A stretch of DNA of 64,000 nt from Lytechinus variegatus (GCF_018143015.1 NC_054746.1:10772532-10836531), one strand, 5' to 3'; numbered from the stretch's first letter, positions 35,376-57,008 are shown. Notes: generated by a model not told the origin, from the letters alone. Numbers and translations are program-made.

Positions 35376-36150
35376 GTGGCACCAGCATTTTGTTACAAGA
35401 CCATACCGAGTACATGTAATATTACATAAATAAAGGAACATCATAATATGCAATCTATTTCTTGAACCTGACTGTTGTATTCGGTATTCGAGTCACATTC
35501 ATTCAGCATTTGTATGATGTCACGAAGCTCAAATCTTGAAATGAAGTACTTTTTTTTACTTTCTCCTTCCTTTCCTCCTTTTGAATTAATTTTTACCTTT
35601 GTCTGTTCTTCTTTCATTCTCTATCTCTTTCATTCTTTCTCTCCTATAAGATCTTTATGTTCAAACCTGGTAGATGTTTAATAAAGCTGTTCGTTAAGTT
35701 ACGCAGGACTTTACGCATGACTGGAATATGTTCTCAGGTACTAAGGCAGTTACAAAGGGATATACCATTAAGCAGAAAAAAAAGGATCACTAGTCGTGCA
35801 GAGAGTCATTCGTAACTTATGGAAAGCTTTACGAAACACCCAACTGCTCTCTTGAACTGCACTTTGCATACACATGTTAGTCATTTATCTGCAATTTGTT
35901 TCATCTCCTTTTCCACGACATGTACTGCCACTTCTAGCCGTAAAACAAGCTACGTCTCATAGTCTCCTTGAAAATTCTTTATGAACATCACACGAGATTA
36001 AAGAGAAAATGGAGACAAATGTTTGTCAATCATCAAGACACTTCATTGAATTCACCGATGTACATTTCACACACATGACATTAGCATCATTAAAAACATA
36101 CAAATCCTTTCAACCTCGATTACAATACTGTATATATGAAGAGGACTGTT
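35376..36150. other. Intergenic DNA between the converging genes
   Basis: It contains AATAAA hexamers at 35,429 and about 35,680 and a pyrimidine-rich patch at 35,553-35,645. No gene was recognised. Confidence 0.4.
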
Positions 36151-36154
36151 TGTT

Positions 36155-36355
36155 TAAAAGGGAGAAAAACAGAGAGAGAGAGGGAGAAAGAGGAAAAGGG
36201 AAAGTGAAAAAAAGACAAATCAGGATAGAGAGAAAAAAGAGAGATAAAAGGGGAAGATGGACAGATAAAAGGGCATTGGAGAGGGAGAAGTGAACAAAAA
36301 GGGAAAGTTCGATAAAGATAGAGAGAGAGAGAAAGAAGAGGGGGGGGGGGGGGCT
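36155..36355. repeat. Purine-rich tract ending in a G-run
   Basis: The plus strand is almost entirely A/G, with AGAGAGAGAGGGAG blocks, ending in about 15 consecutive G near 36,341-36,354. Frames here are Arg/Lys/Glu artefacts. Confidence 0.85.
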
Positions 36356-36399
36356 GGAGGCAATCAGAAAATAAATACTTGAAAATTCAACTTTCAAGG

Positions 36400-39035
36400 T
36401 ACCTGAATATATAATGTATATGACCTACTGTATTACCCTCTATTTTATGCACATATCATATTCATTTTTACACAAATATCTAAAAAGATTATTTCTGAGT
36501 TCGGAGGAGGAAAATTTGAATGTTTTTCTTTACACCTCATGTACATGCAAATATCATTGTAAAGGTAGATGTCAATGCCAAAGAGTTATCTAAAAATTTC
36601 TGCAAAAATGTATAACTTATCAATCTAAAATTTAAGAGGCTAAATATTGTGGAAAAAGGAATTATGAAAAAAATCTTACATACAAGCGTGAGTGAAGGAA
36701 AATTCACTACATCTCCTTAATCCCTCGACAGAGTCATTCCCATATATCAATACTATCATGAATAGACTGGTCACTCAGTCAAATGTTTACCAACAAGTAT
36801 AAACAATACATTACTCCATGCACTTATGCTTAGGTTAAGTTTGATTGCAAATGCTGTACAATAAGTCTCTCTTTGAGATTTTACATTAGTTTAGGAAGCA
36901 TCTAAGATGGGTACGATTTACAACTTACATACTGACATTATCTATGCTCATCAGAAAAATGCCCGAAATGCTCAAAAGAGACCCAGCAAATCCACATTTA
37001 CTGCAAATGATGAAGCTTATTGAATGTAGCAGATTCAGGCAGTAGGTTGTCAAAAGAAGCACATAAAAATAGAATAAAATATTTTCCCCCTAAAGCGCAG
37101 GTAAGTACATAAATCATATAGAATTTGTACAGAGGCTGCGTAGAGAACATGCAGTGGCCGTGTGATATCTGCACCACTTTGTTTTGCCCACCCGTCTACC
37201 CCATACTATGCAGTTGAAACCAATGCAGCCTGATGATTTTAAAGGTCTGAACATCACCTAGTGTTACCCCTAAAGGTGTTTTCTATGGCTGAAAATATAT
37301 TGGGAAAAACCCCATAAATTCAGACTTTACTCGAAAAGTTTTCTGGCTATGGGCTTTCGAAAGCTTTTTAGAAAATCAAAACTGCATATTTGACAGAATT
37401 GTAGCGGCGATGACATCTGTCAGTAGCCCACGAAATCCAGGGCTTGAATAAATCCAAGGCGACCATGGCACTTGCATTGGGAGCCCTCTTGACTGGCCAC
37501 AAGGCTCCTCTTATTGCCCACGGAGTTTGGTGCCTCTCTCATTTCCCTCATTTGTGCTCAGTAAGCAGAAGATTCTGACCAAAGAAAGCTACGGAAAGGC
37601 CAGCTAATGTGTGTTAAATATGGTTTGCTCCATAAAGCTTTGTCTGAGTGTTATGGTACCAGTGTTTGAGCTATAATGTGCCATTCAGGTAGGTGGCTTT
37701 GTCCTCAAAATATCAAAATTTAAGGCTGGAAATCATACCATAATGGCAAAGTCAGAGCTTGAATCCCTCTGGAGACCAAACATGTACATGTATGACAAAT
37801 CTACAGGTCCTGTTGAGTAATAACATCTCGGCCAAATGCGGCATGTGAGTTACCATTTCTACACATACAAATATTATCAAGTTGAAATTTATACTCATTC
37901 AAGTTCATATAAAAATAAGCATTTCTTAAATGAATGTAACATACTATTACCAATATATCATACAAAAATACAAATTTACACCATCTTGAGTATGCAGTAT
38001 TTTGTTTTGTTATGAGAATGTCCATTTGCTTCTCTTTAATTGTGCCCCCATCCCTTTGTCACTATATTAACCACAAGTATATAATTTACTCCATTCATTT
38101 CTGAACTTATTTTTGAAATGCAAATGCAATCTTCATTTCCAATTTCATGTTGGGTTAAGGACATGCAAAGCAATGAATTGTACTGAGATTTCATAAGATA
38201 TCCATTAAGTGACAAAATATACATTATGATTATCCAGATGGAGAATGATTAATAAAAAAAAGAGATAAAAAAAACATATTAAGCACCATTTATAAGTGTC
38301 TTAAATTAAAATGATTCATACATTTTTAAAGCAATCGAAGAAGAACAAATTTGAAGGGTAAAATCAAAGGATAAAATTCACCAATGGGGATAAATTAGAT
38401 TAGATTTCTTTTTATTTCCAATTTCTGTTTTACATGTTCAAAAGAGGATAAAGTATGTGTCTCTTTTTTACTGTATGAGTTAAGTTTCTTTTCACATTTA
38501 CTATTTTCATTTGACATTTAAAAGCCATAATTGCACAGAAAATAGAAATGCAACATCAATATTCATCATAAAATATTGCACAAACATGTAATACCATTCT
38601 CAAAATCTTATACCCAATTCATTTCATAATGAATCATGAATAATTCATTTGAAATAATTTAAAAAAAAAGATAGTATCTGGTGACAAAAAATTTGGGAAT
38701 TTAAAATCCACATCCACACTTAATATTGTACCATTTAACCTCATATTAGCATGTCAACCACAGGTGACGTAAAAATCCACCACTTAAACTTCATATAAGC
38801 ATGACTTCAACCATAGGTGACGTAACAATCCACTTGATATTTCATGAACACACTGTAATGGCAAACCAAAGGACCATTAGAAACATACAGGTACATTTAT
38901 TTTGCTATCAAAGCTCTTATAAAGAGCACTGCTGCTTAATTACAATGCCCAATAAAGAGAGAGAGGTTAATAGGAAAGAAAGGTAATAGCTTCAATGTAA
39001 AAATTCTGATAATTTGTGAAGATTTTTAATTTACC
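36400..39035. other. Downstream flank of the G-patch gene, no gene seen
   Basis: No exon was recognised. The block 37,060-37,700 is less AT-rich and may be an old interspersed repeat, but no ends could be defined. Minus-strand AATAAA hexamers lie at 38,896-38,901 and 38,411-38,416 and could end the GPATCH2 transcript. Confidence 0.35.
38725..38832. repeat. Two-copy tandem duplication of about 55 bp
   Basis: CCATTTAACCTCATATTAGCATG...CAACCACAGGTGACGTAA is followed by a second copy with CCACTTAAACTTCATATAAGC and CAACCATAGGTGACGTAA. The copies have diverged slightly. Confidence 0.75.
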
Positions 39036-39039
39036 TTAA

Positions 39040-39510
39040 TAAATGCGCATAAACCCAACACAATTCAATATGAACCAAAAGAGAGAAATCAGCCAAGCAT
39101 AACACTGAAAATTTCATCAAAGTCAGATGTAAAATAAGAAAGTTATGAAACATATGAATACTTCCATTATAAAAATTGATCCTTTTTTTCACAATTTAAT
39201 TATAAAGAGAATCTTCACCGCATCACAGTAAATCATGATGATGATTTCACAACAGGGAATCTTACCAAGTTTTAAATTAATGGAGGAAAAAAATGAAATT
39301 CATATTTCACAAAATCAAATACATAATAAATAGCGAGTGTGTGATGTCATCGGTTTTGTGATACGACTACTGCCCATCTATACACAAACACTTACAAATG
39401 TCATAACTTTCTTAATTTACATCCAAATTTGATTACATTGTTAGTTTAAGCTTGTTAATATTTCTCAATTTAGTCACATCAAGTTCATGTTGGATGGACT
39501 TGACCTTGAA
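39040..39510. mobile_element. MITE, family A copy 2 (decayed)
   Basis: It contains CATAACACTGAAAATTTCAT and TAAGAAAGTTATG near the left, and CATAACTTTCTTAATTTACA plus GGATGGACTTGACC near the right. These are the arms of the element at 31,300-31,912. The outermost ends are degraded, so the limits are approximate. Confidence 0.6.
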
Positions 39511-39934
39511 AATGTTTGAATTGTGGATTTGCTCAATGTACGTTCAACCTATCCCAATAACAGACTCTATTCTGGATCAGCTTCCGCTTAGCCCTCCATC
39601 ATCATACAACAGTAGATCCACTGGATCCTGGCCCTCTATAAGGGTCTCCATTATGTTGATCTCACTCTATCCACACATCTGTATGACAGCTCATTTTCCA
39701 CATGGTGCATTTTTGAGGACAAAAAGGCACTCAATGCTTTCAGAATTGGTAAGGACTATAATAGACTATAGAACTGCCTTAGTAACCTAAAAATTCCTTT
39801 GAAGATCAATAGAAATCTTCCTCACTGAATAAACATTTACCAACTTACTGTTTCAATCAACCTTCCGCTGAAAATAGTTACAATGTGGCACTGAGAATTC
39901 ATCTAGCTTTCAGAGAACCAAAAAGAACAGAGTT
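39511..39934 (-). other. Probable proximal 3' UTR of GPATCH2
   Basis: This is the sequence directly after the TGA on the minus strand. It is unique-looking and not AT-repeat-like. A MITE fragment follows at 39,510. No coding signal was seen. Confidence 0.45.
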
Positions 39935-49815
<9,881 letters not shown>

Positions 49816-49862
49816 TCTTAATCTTGATGGTCCCTTTTTACAGTTGAGGGCTGTAACAAACT

Positions 49863-49907
49863 TCACTGTGTTGAACTCTTTGACACACACCCTTCTGGTA
49901 TGGCCAT
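49863..49907 (-). promoter_or_regulatory. Upstream ORF in the GPATCH2 5' leader
   Basis: If the exon begins at the strong acceptor (TTATTTCTTTCATCAG, exon start 49,917), the first ATG of the exon lies at 49,907. It opens a 14-codon frame, MAIPEGCVSKSSTQ, ending TGA at 49,863, before the main start at 49,815 and in a different frame. Its context (AAG before ATG, G after) is strong, so it could reduce translation of the main frame. Confidence 0.45.
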
Positions 49908-49917
49908 CTTGTATTCA

Positions 49918-51370
49918 CTGATGAAAGAAATAAAGAATATAATTGAATGTCAACAATTGATGCAGTTTCTAAAATTTTTAGACAATCTTAAATTATTATT
50001 GACCATCAGATATTATACAGGTGTACATGTATGTTCCACATATAAGAGGATAATGAGAGAAGAATCAATACCTAGAGACTGGAGAGGAAAGAGAGCAAGA
50101 CCTCGATACAGGTATGTCCCCTCCTCTAAAATTGAAAATTTGAAATTAGATATTGAATTGATTTCTTTAACTTAAATGTATATCCAAGTCTAACTCAAAG
50201 TCACACCCACACAAACACACACCCACATCCAATATTCTAAACATGAAAAAAATAATTTAAAAATATAATTTTACAAAGATCAAAATGAGTAATAATTTCG
50301 TCAATAAGTGAACAGGTATTTCTCAAAATAATAAAAGTAGCATTTAAAAAGAGCCCCGCACAGTGGCAAATTGTAAAGAATGGATAGCAGAGCGTTTAAG
50401 CACATTTTAAGTACATTTTGCTTATTATATGACATCATCCAGGCACTGCCGAGAGCCAATTTAAGAATGAAAATATAGTAATAAGGTATTCTCAGAGGAT
50501 CTCTTTTCTCACTGATACCGCACAGAAACAAATTTTGATTACTTTTTGCTTTTTCGTCAAAATCTTGTGAATTAGCGTCGATATGGCATCGTGTTCATTG
50601 GAGTATGTAGCCTATCGCAACGTGCACAAAGTCAATTGATTTCCAAGTTTCGGAGGGTCGCATGAATATGCATGAAATTGCCAAGTCTCAATAATTTCCG
50701 ATCGATACTGGAGTGATCTGAACGCAAACCAAGAGCATTTCCCGAAAAGACAATGTGACTGGATATCGTTGTCGCTATCGATACTTTCGCACGCGGTCCG
50801 AGGAAATTATTTTGGCAGCTACCGTACCTAATCATGAAGTGATCTGCGCAATTAAACCAATCAGTGGTCTCCGATTCGCTAAGCAGAGGAGACGGTCTAT
50901 CTGTTGTACACAGTCTATGGACAATTTACCACTGTGCCCCAAAAGTTAGAAATGGATCCCCCGACATTGTACAAAAAATTTAAAATGGAGCCCCTGAAAA
51001 AAATTAATTTTTTTCCCTGATTGGCAGTGTCTTGTACGCGCACGTCAAGCATCAGTAACGTTGGGGAAGAACTATATAGGAAACAAGGTGGTGGCGTAAA
51101 TATCGGGCGAGTCTCTTCCGTCTTTTAATATTTTTCTCATCTTTTAATGAATTCTTGTTTGAAAATGAAATCGATAGCATCAGAAATAAAGTTGTATCCC
51201 AATTTACCAGTACTATAGTCTATAGGATTTATGGCTATCAAGATCTTTCACTTTTAGAAATCTTGGGGTGTAAGTTTGAGTTTTTTTTGCAGTATGTGTA
51301 GATGAATGCAATAGAATCCGTGACTGCATGGAGAGTAAGCATACGTTAGTAAATAAATTTTTTCTATCTA
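49918..51370. other. Upstream flank of GPATCH2, possible promoter area
   Basis: The sequence at 50,560-50,960 is less AT-rich than its surroundings, with several CG dinucleotides and no repeats recognised. It is a reasonable place for a promoter or a leader exon, but no TATA box or defined exon could be established. The rest shows nothing gene-like that could be confirmed. Confidence 0.3.
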
Positions 51371-52023
51371 CAGTCCGACCTCTCTCATCCGGACACGTTG
51401 GACCAGCACCAATCCTGATAAGGGATTTATCCGGATCTGGGAGACCCAATAATAAATACAAGCAGTTGCGCTGCCGGTTGCCTCCCCAGGCCAAGGGCGG
51501 TAGCTACACTATTGTAGTGGGCGTACAGACAGTATTCACTGCAGTATCATTGGTGATTCACTGCATTATTCTTTTGGTGATTTGGGTGAGATAATTTCAT
51601 GAAAATAATTTTTTTTGGAGGTTGACTATATTGGTAAATATACACAACAAAAAAAGTAAGTCCCCCCTTGAACAAACATCAATAATTTCCGAACCAATTC
51701 GAGTTTTTGATATATTTTTACATGAGCGTGTAGGTAATTTTATAAGCTACCCTTTGAGTAAATGTTAAGGACGTAATTTGCGTCATGCTTCAGTGAGCAC
51801 CGTCAGAAGGCAAAATGTCACTTTTCAAAAGTCACAAGCCAAATATGACTGTGATTCCATTTTATTGGAACTGATTCCACATTCTCATCATGAAAAATAG
51901 TCAGAAGGGTTCAAAAAGGTACTATCTAAAAGATGATACAACTTTATTGGATAAATTTCACGGTTGAATAAACACAAGTCCAAATTTGCTAAAATTTGAT
52001 TTTTTTTACACATTTCTATCAAT

Positions 52024-53160
52024 AACAAGTGGAATGCCTCTGGCCGTCTCACCTGCATCATGCAGTTCAATATAGCAGCAGTGTTGACTTTGAATACTAC
52101 TCTAACTCGCACAAGATGTTCAGTGATACATGGTTACTCTTATATCCACTTTTTATGAACTAGACCAATAAACTTACAGAGATATGATGGTTATTCAACA
52201 AAAAACCCCAACATGGCCAAAGTTCATTGACCTTACATGACCTTTGACCTTGATCATGTGACCTGAAACTCAAACAGGATGTTCAGTGATACTTGATTAC
52301 TCTTATGTACAAGTTTCACGAATCAGATCCATAAACTTTCAAAGTTATGATGGTAATTCAACAGATACACCCAATTCGGCCAAAGTTCATTGACCTTTGA
52401 CCTTGGTCATGTGACCTGAAACGCGCACAGGATGTTCAGTGATACTTGATTACTCTAATGTCCAAGTTTAATGAACTAGACCAATAAACTTTCAAAGTTA
52501 TGATGGTAATTCAATAGATACCCCCGATTCGGCCAAAGTTCATTGACCCTAAATGACCTTTGACCTTAATCATGAGACCTGAAACTTGCACAAAATTTTC
52601 AGTGATGCTTGATTACTATTATGTCCAAGTTTCATGAATCAGATCCATAAACTTCCAAAGTCATGATGGGAATTCAACAGATATCCCCAATTCGGCCAAA
52701 GTTCATTGACCCTAAATGACCTTTGACCTTGGTCATGTGACGTGAAACTAATGCAGGATGTTCAGTGATACTTGATTAACCTTATGTCCAAGTTTCATGA
52801 ACTAGGTCCATATATTTTCTAAGTTATGATGACATTTCAAAAACTTAACCTCAGGTTAAGATTTCGATGTTGATTCCTCCAACATGGTCTAAGTTCATTG
52901 ACCCTAAATGACCTTTGACCTTGGTCATGTGACATGAAACTCTACTAGGATGTTCAGTAATACTTGATTAACCTTATGGCCAAGTTTTATTAACTAGGTC
53001 CATATACTTCCTAAGTTATAACCATGAAAATGTTACAAGTACTACAACTACCAAAAACCCATTTCAAAAACTTAACCTCAGGTTAAGATTTGATGTTGAC
53101 GCCGCCGCCGCCGTCGGAAAAGCGGCGCCTATAGTCTCACTTTGCTTCGCAGGTGAGACA
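52024..53160 (+). mobile_element. Tandem-repeat-cored Helentron/HINE-like element, copy 2
   Basis: Nearly identical to the copy at 29,864-30,963 and in the same orientation. The left end is AACAAGTGGAATGCCTCTGG and the right end GCAGGTGAGAC after a GC-rich hairpin. Five perfect TGACCTTTGACCT words are present. It differs by a foreign insertion at about 53,020-53,060. It is the innermost element of the nest. Confidence 0.75.
53020..53060. other. Templated insertion inside the tandem-repeat element
   Basis: This segment replaces about 8 bp present in the sister copy (near 30,860). Its first 24 bases are the exact reverse complement of 54,075-54,098, and its last 15 bases (AACTACCAAAAACCC) exactly match 54,299-54,313. 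This composite origin from two nearby sites is the signature of templated end joining. Confidence 0.7.
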
Positions 53161-54187
53161 AAAATGATAGAATATGGTAACAGTTATTTTTGGTAAGAGT
53201 ATTTTCAACAATATTCATCGTTTCACAGTTCAATGAACATTTATTGAAAACAAAAAATACGATTTTCAAATATCATAGGCTAATAGGCAAGTATTGCTTC
53301 ATTTTGGTAACTGAAACTGATCTTTTATTAACTTTTTCATTATGTTCATGACCAATTAACATGCTTCAATTATTCAGAGGCATTTAATTAAACATTCACG
53401 CTTGAATGAACATATGGAATTTGATAAGCTCTTTTTTACATTATTGGAAAAAATGCAATTTGTAACTATGGATATCTGTCACAAACCTCCTTGCATGGTT
53501 CATTTGATTTGATTTTTATGAAAATCCCGATGTTTAATGCATCAGTGAGCAAACAATATTTGAAAATTATGCAAATGAGAAGAAAGTTCAAGGTCTTGGC
53601 CCCACTCTGTGCCGTAACGAATTGTTATTTTGGTGTGCGCGCCTTTTGAATAGTGCTATTCTGAAGTCATGTGCGAAGTTTCATGAAACAACTTTTGGTA
53701 GAAGTAACACTAACTGTCCATGAAACAAACCCTCATTTCAGAATTGTTAAAATGTTGACTTTCTCTCTCATAGACTCGTGTACATTATGGGTGCACATGT
53801 TTAAGAATAAGTAACCCCTTATTCAATATGGTGGAACTTTTTTTCAAGGCTGTCTTTAGCAATGTCATTTGGCAGTACATGTTTATCAACCTATGGGCAA
53901 AATTCTGTGCAAAAATGAAATCGATTTGTTTATTTATGGATGAGTGAGCACGCATCAAAGTGGAAAAATGGGTATTTTCAATGTCACAGGCTCAGTTTAA
54001 AGGGTAATAAGGTGAATATTGGGGATAATTGCTGTTGTTTTTATCATCCATCATTTCTATCACCACACACTTTCAGTACTTGTAACATTTTCATGGTTGA
54101 GCGAGCACATTCGAAAACTTAGAATGAATACTCTTTATCCTGCATAAATGTATTCTTTTCCTAACAATTTCTCATGATCAGTTTTAT

Positions 54188-54480
54188 TTATGGACAAATC
54201 AGTGGCGGATCCAGAATTTAAAAATGGGGGAGGGGCCTATAATCGGGGGAGCCACCAACATTTTCAAGTTTTAATATGACGCAGCAAGTCGTAGAGGAAA
54301 CTACCAAAAACCCCTATGATGATACGTCACGATACAGGGGCCGCGGAACGGCTTTCAAAGTGTGGGGGAGGGGCTGAGCCAAAAGGGGGGGGGGGGCTGA
54401 CCATGCAAAAAATCACAATTGTATGGTCATTTCTACATTTTTTTGGAAAAAAGTGGGCCCCCCACCCCTTCAATATTGCG
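54188..54480. mobile_element. Fragments with CAGTGGCGGATCCAG-type ends
   Basis: CAGTGGCGGATCCAG at about 54,200 and CAGGGGCCGCGGAACGGCTT at about 54,336 precede G-rich GGGGGAGGGGC stretches. A related start, CAGGGGCGGATCCAGGG, occurs at 60,942. CAG-N-G starts are common in hAT elements. No matching right ends were found, so the limits are approximate. Confidence 0.4.
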
Positions 54481-55165
54481 CTGACTCAACCATGAACATA
54501 CGATATCAAAATTGTGTGTTGAGTGGCTAAATGCTGGATAGTAAAACAGCATTAACACCATAAAAACAACTTTTGCCCAAATTTGTATTTGCATAATCTG
54601 AAAAAACGACTCTTGTGACTTTCAAAACTGGTCATTTTTAATTCAATCTTTAATTACTCATGCATGACTCAACCGATCAATCTCACTTTCCCCAGGAGTT
54701 GCTTAATGAGTGTAGAAAACCACCTACCAAATATCATATCTCAAAATGATTCCGTTCAAAAGTTACAGCAATTTGATTTAGGGGGGACTTATTTTTTTTG
54801 TTGTGTATAGATGTCATCGGGGAGAGTCAGATTACGTATAGGATTGAGTTTAGATTGAAATCTCATTTCCTCACGGACTAGATTGAATAAAAAACAATAA
54901 ATAACAAATCTTGGCAAGTGTGCAACTGGATAATAGAGAGAATCAAAGATCCGGATAAGGGGAGGACGGATAAGCGGACTGTATTCGTTAGAAGCCTCCT
55001 GGCAAGTCCGGACACAACCATGCCACGGCACTGCCTAACCCAGGAGCTTACCGTGTATTTACCCATACTCACGGGACAAGGGTAGATTATGGTAAAAAAA
55101 TTGTGAAAGCAGAAATTATGCACTTACAACGATTATATGGATGAAGGTCTAACGAGTGGTAGAAT

Positions 55166-55333
55166 CCTGACATCGATGCACAGACTGGAACCTCAAAAAA
55201 AACCCGAAAAGCTCATTCCTTCCAGTCTCGATCGGCCATTTTGTTATGACTCACAACAAAAACGGCCGATCGAGACTGGGGAGGAGAGAACTTTTCAGTT
55301 TTTTGAGGTTTCAGTCTGTGCCTCGATGTCAGG
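55166..55333. repeat. Long hairpin, arms about 78 bp
   Basis: The left arm holds CCTGACATCGATGCACAGAC, AACCTCAAAA and CCAGTCTCGATCGGCC. The right arm holds the reverse complements GGCCGATCGAGACTGG, TTTTGAGGTT and GTCTGTGCCTCGATGTCAGG. The loop is about 8-15 bp around TGTTATGACTCACAACA. It is either a very small MITE or a structured-RNA candidate. Confidence 0.75.
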
Positions 55334-55531
55334 CATAGACCAAAAGCTTTGGTCTCTGTTATGTTGGTTGTTCAACTGAACTCCGTAGGCTTCACTCACC
55401 AAATACAGAGACCGAAGTTCTAGTGCGATCTGTACAGGGGATTCAATGGCTATATGTTTATGTACTTAAGATCGGATAAAACAGGGAAGTGAATTTGCGC
55501 GACAGCCGAGGTAAGTCACTGTTTTTGCACC

Positions 55532-56698
55532 CATTCAATGAACAAGGTTATGGTATAACCTTGTTCTCACTTATACATGTATCTCCATGTGAGGCAAAAT
55601 AAGGGTGGCAATGTTTGGCTTATTTTCTCTTTTTCTTTGGGGCAAATGCTTGATTTTTTTACACTAACAGTTTCCATTACACCTATTATTCATACAACTT
55701 GACTCTTATTTAAATTTGATTCTTTAAATTATTTTTTTCTTAATTAAAAATAGAGATCAAAAAATGAAAATTTTCTTGCCATATTACTTTCCACCAATAG
55801 AGGGCGTACAAAAAAATATGCCCAAAATTCAAGTTTTTGAGTGCTCTGGTGAATACAAAAATTATTCCCAAGTTACTAATGAAAAATAAATTGCAACTGT
55901 ATAGAAATTAGTAATTTTGGTCACAAAAGTGATATTTTAATGATTTTTCAAAGTGTGTGCTCTGTACAACATTGGCATACCATAGTCCTACCTGTAGATT
56001 CCCCACAGGCAGGGTGGTACCAGTGAACAAGTGTTTTTTTTTTCCTTTTAACTTCATTTTTCTCCGTTTTTGGGCAATTAATGCCAAGACTAGAGGGAAT
56101 ATGAATTTGCATTTTGGTCGCGTTAATTTTCAAAATTTTTATTCATTAAAGACAAAAATTGAAGAGCCCGACGGGGGGATTTTGCATTGCAAGTCCCCTA
56201 ATGCCACTTGTTCACTGCTACCATCCTGCCTGTGGGGAATCTTCAGGTAGGAGTATGGTATGCCAATGTTGTACAGAGCACACACTTTAAAAATCATTAA
56301 AATATCACTTTTGTGACCAAAATTACTAATTTCCATAAAGTTGCAATTTATTTCACATAAGTAACTTGTGAATAATTTTTGTATTCACTAGAGCGCTCAA
56401 AAACTTGAATTTTGGGCATATTTTTGTGTACGCCCTCTATGGTGGAAAGTAATATGGCAAGAAATTTTTCATTTTTTGATCTCTATTTTTAATTAAGAAA
56501 AAAATTATTTAAAGTGTCAAATTTAAATAAAAGCCAAGTTGTATGAATAATAGGTGTAATGGAAACTGCCAGTGTAAAAAAATCAGGCATTTGCCCCAAA
56601 CAAAAAGAGAAAATAAGCCAAAAATTGCCACCCTTATTTTGCCACACATGGAGATATAACCGAGAACAAGGTTATATTATAACCTTGTTCATTGAATG
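55532..56698. mobile_element. Fold-back element with arms of about 490 bp
   Basis: The arms (55,532-56,025 and about 56,205-56,698) are near-perfect inverted copies separated by about 180 bp. Shared landmarks include CATTCAATGAACAAGGTTAT at the ends, AGAGGGCGTAC, CATGGAGATA and CTGTACAACATTGGCATACC. Each tip also holds its own small palindrome, AACAAGGTTAT/ATAACCTTGTT. There is no coding capacity. Confidence 0.85.
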
Positions 56699-56743
56699 AG
56701 TGCCTATAATGCCATGGTGGCTGCACCGCCTGCACGATAGCGA

Positions 56744-56804
56744 GCCGTCTGTGTACGAGGAGAAATTTTTAAAAAATGTTAAAAAACTCCTCGAAACAGA
56801 CGGC
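56744..56804. repeat. Hairpin
   Basis: GCCGTCTGTGTACGAGGAG pairs with CTCCTCGAAACAGACGGC across a 24-bp AT-rich loop. Confidence 0.7.
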
Positions 56805-56841
56805 CGACAGCTGTCTAGGTTAGGCACTGCATTATTGCGTT

Positions 56842-56917
56842 TTGAGGACGCAATAATGACTTTTTAAAATCCTGTCATATACAGGATTTTAAAAAGTCAT
56901 CATCATTGCGTCCTCAA
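56842..56917. repeat. Long near-perfect hairpin
   Basis: TTGAGGACGCAATAATGACT, TTTTAAAATCCTGT, a CATAT loop, then the complementary arm ending GCGTCCTCAA. The arms are about 34 bp with a small bulge. Confidence 0.8.
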
Positions 56918-56986
56918 GACTAGGGCCTAGGCACTGCCGCAGGCCGCACTGGCTATATTCACTCACACATGCATGCGAGTACCGTC

Positions 56987-57008
56987 TACCGTACCGTACG
57001 GTACGGTA
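56987..57008. repeat. Perfect 22-bp palindrome
   Basis: Four copies of TACCG/CGGTA-type words form a perfectly self-complementary 22-mer centred on GTAC. Confidence 0.9.

Larger units (their letters stand above)
51641..54807. mobile_element. TIR element nested in the pogo-like element
   Basis: It starts TACACAACAAAAAAAGTAAG followed by TCCCCCC, and ends GGGGGGACTTATTTTTTTTG followed by TTGTGTA. TA lies outside each end. About 3.17 kb with no recognisable transposase. It carries the tandem-repeat element at 52,024-53,160 and GC-rich fragments at about 54,190-54,480. Tc1/mariner-like by its TA targets, an inference. Confidence 0.65.
51371..54981. mobile_element. pogo/Tigger-like element, host of nested insertions
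   Basis: The left end starts CAGTCCGACCTCTCTCATCC and continues with a TTATCCGGATC word. The right end, read in reverse complement, starts CAGTCCGCTTATCCGTCC and reaches CTTATCCGGATC. Both are flanked by TA. CAGTC termini with repeated ATCCGGA words and TA targets are typical of pogo/Tigger elements. The original element was short (about 440 bp); the rest is nested insertions. Confidence 0.7.

Noticed and set aside
50040..50112. Plus-strand exon-like segment (AG ... MREESIPRDWRGKRARPRYR ... GTATGT)
   Set aside because: It has usable splice borders and a basic, charged translation, but no partner exon and no recognised family; GA-rich composition may explain it.
54789..55123. Two minus-strand frames of about 80 codons
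   Set aside because: They cross the right end of the pogo-like element; no splice logic or family signal.
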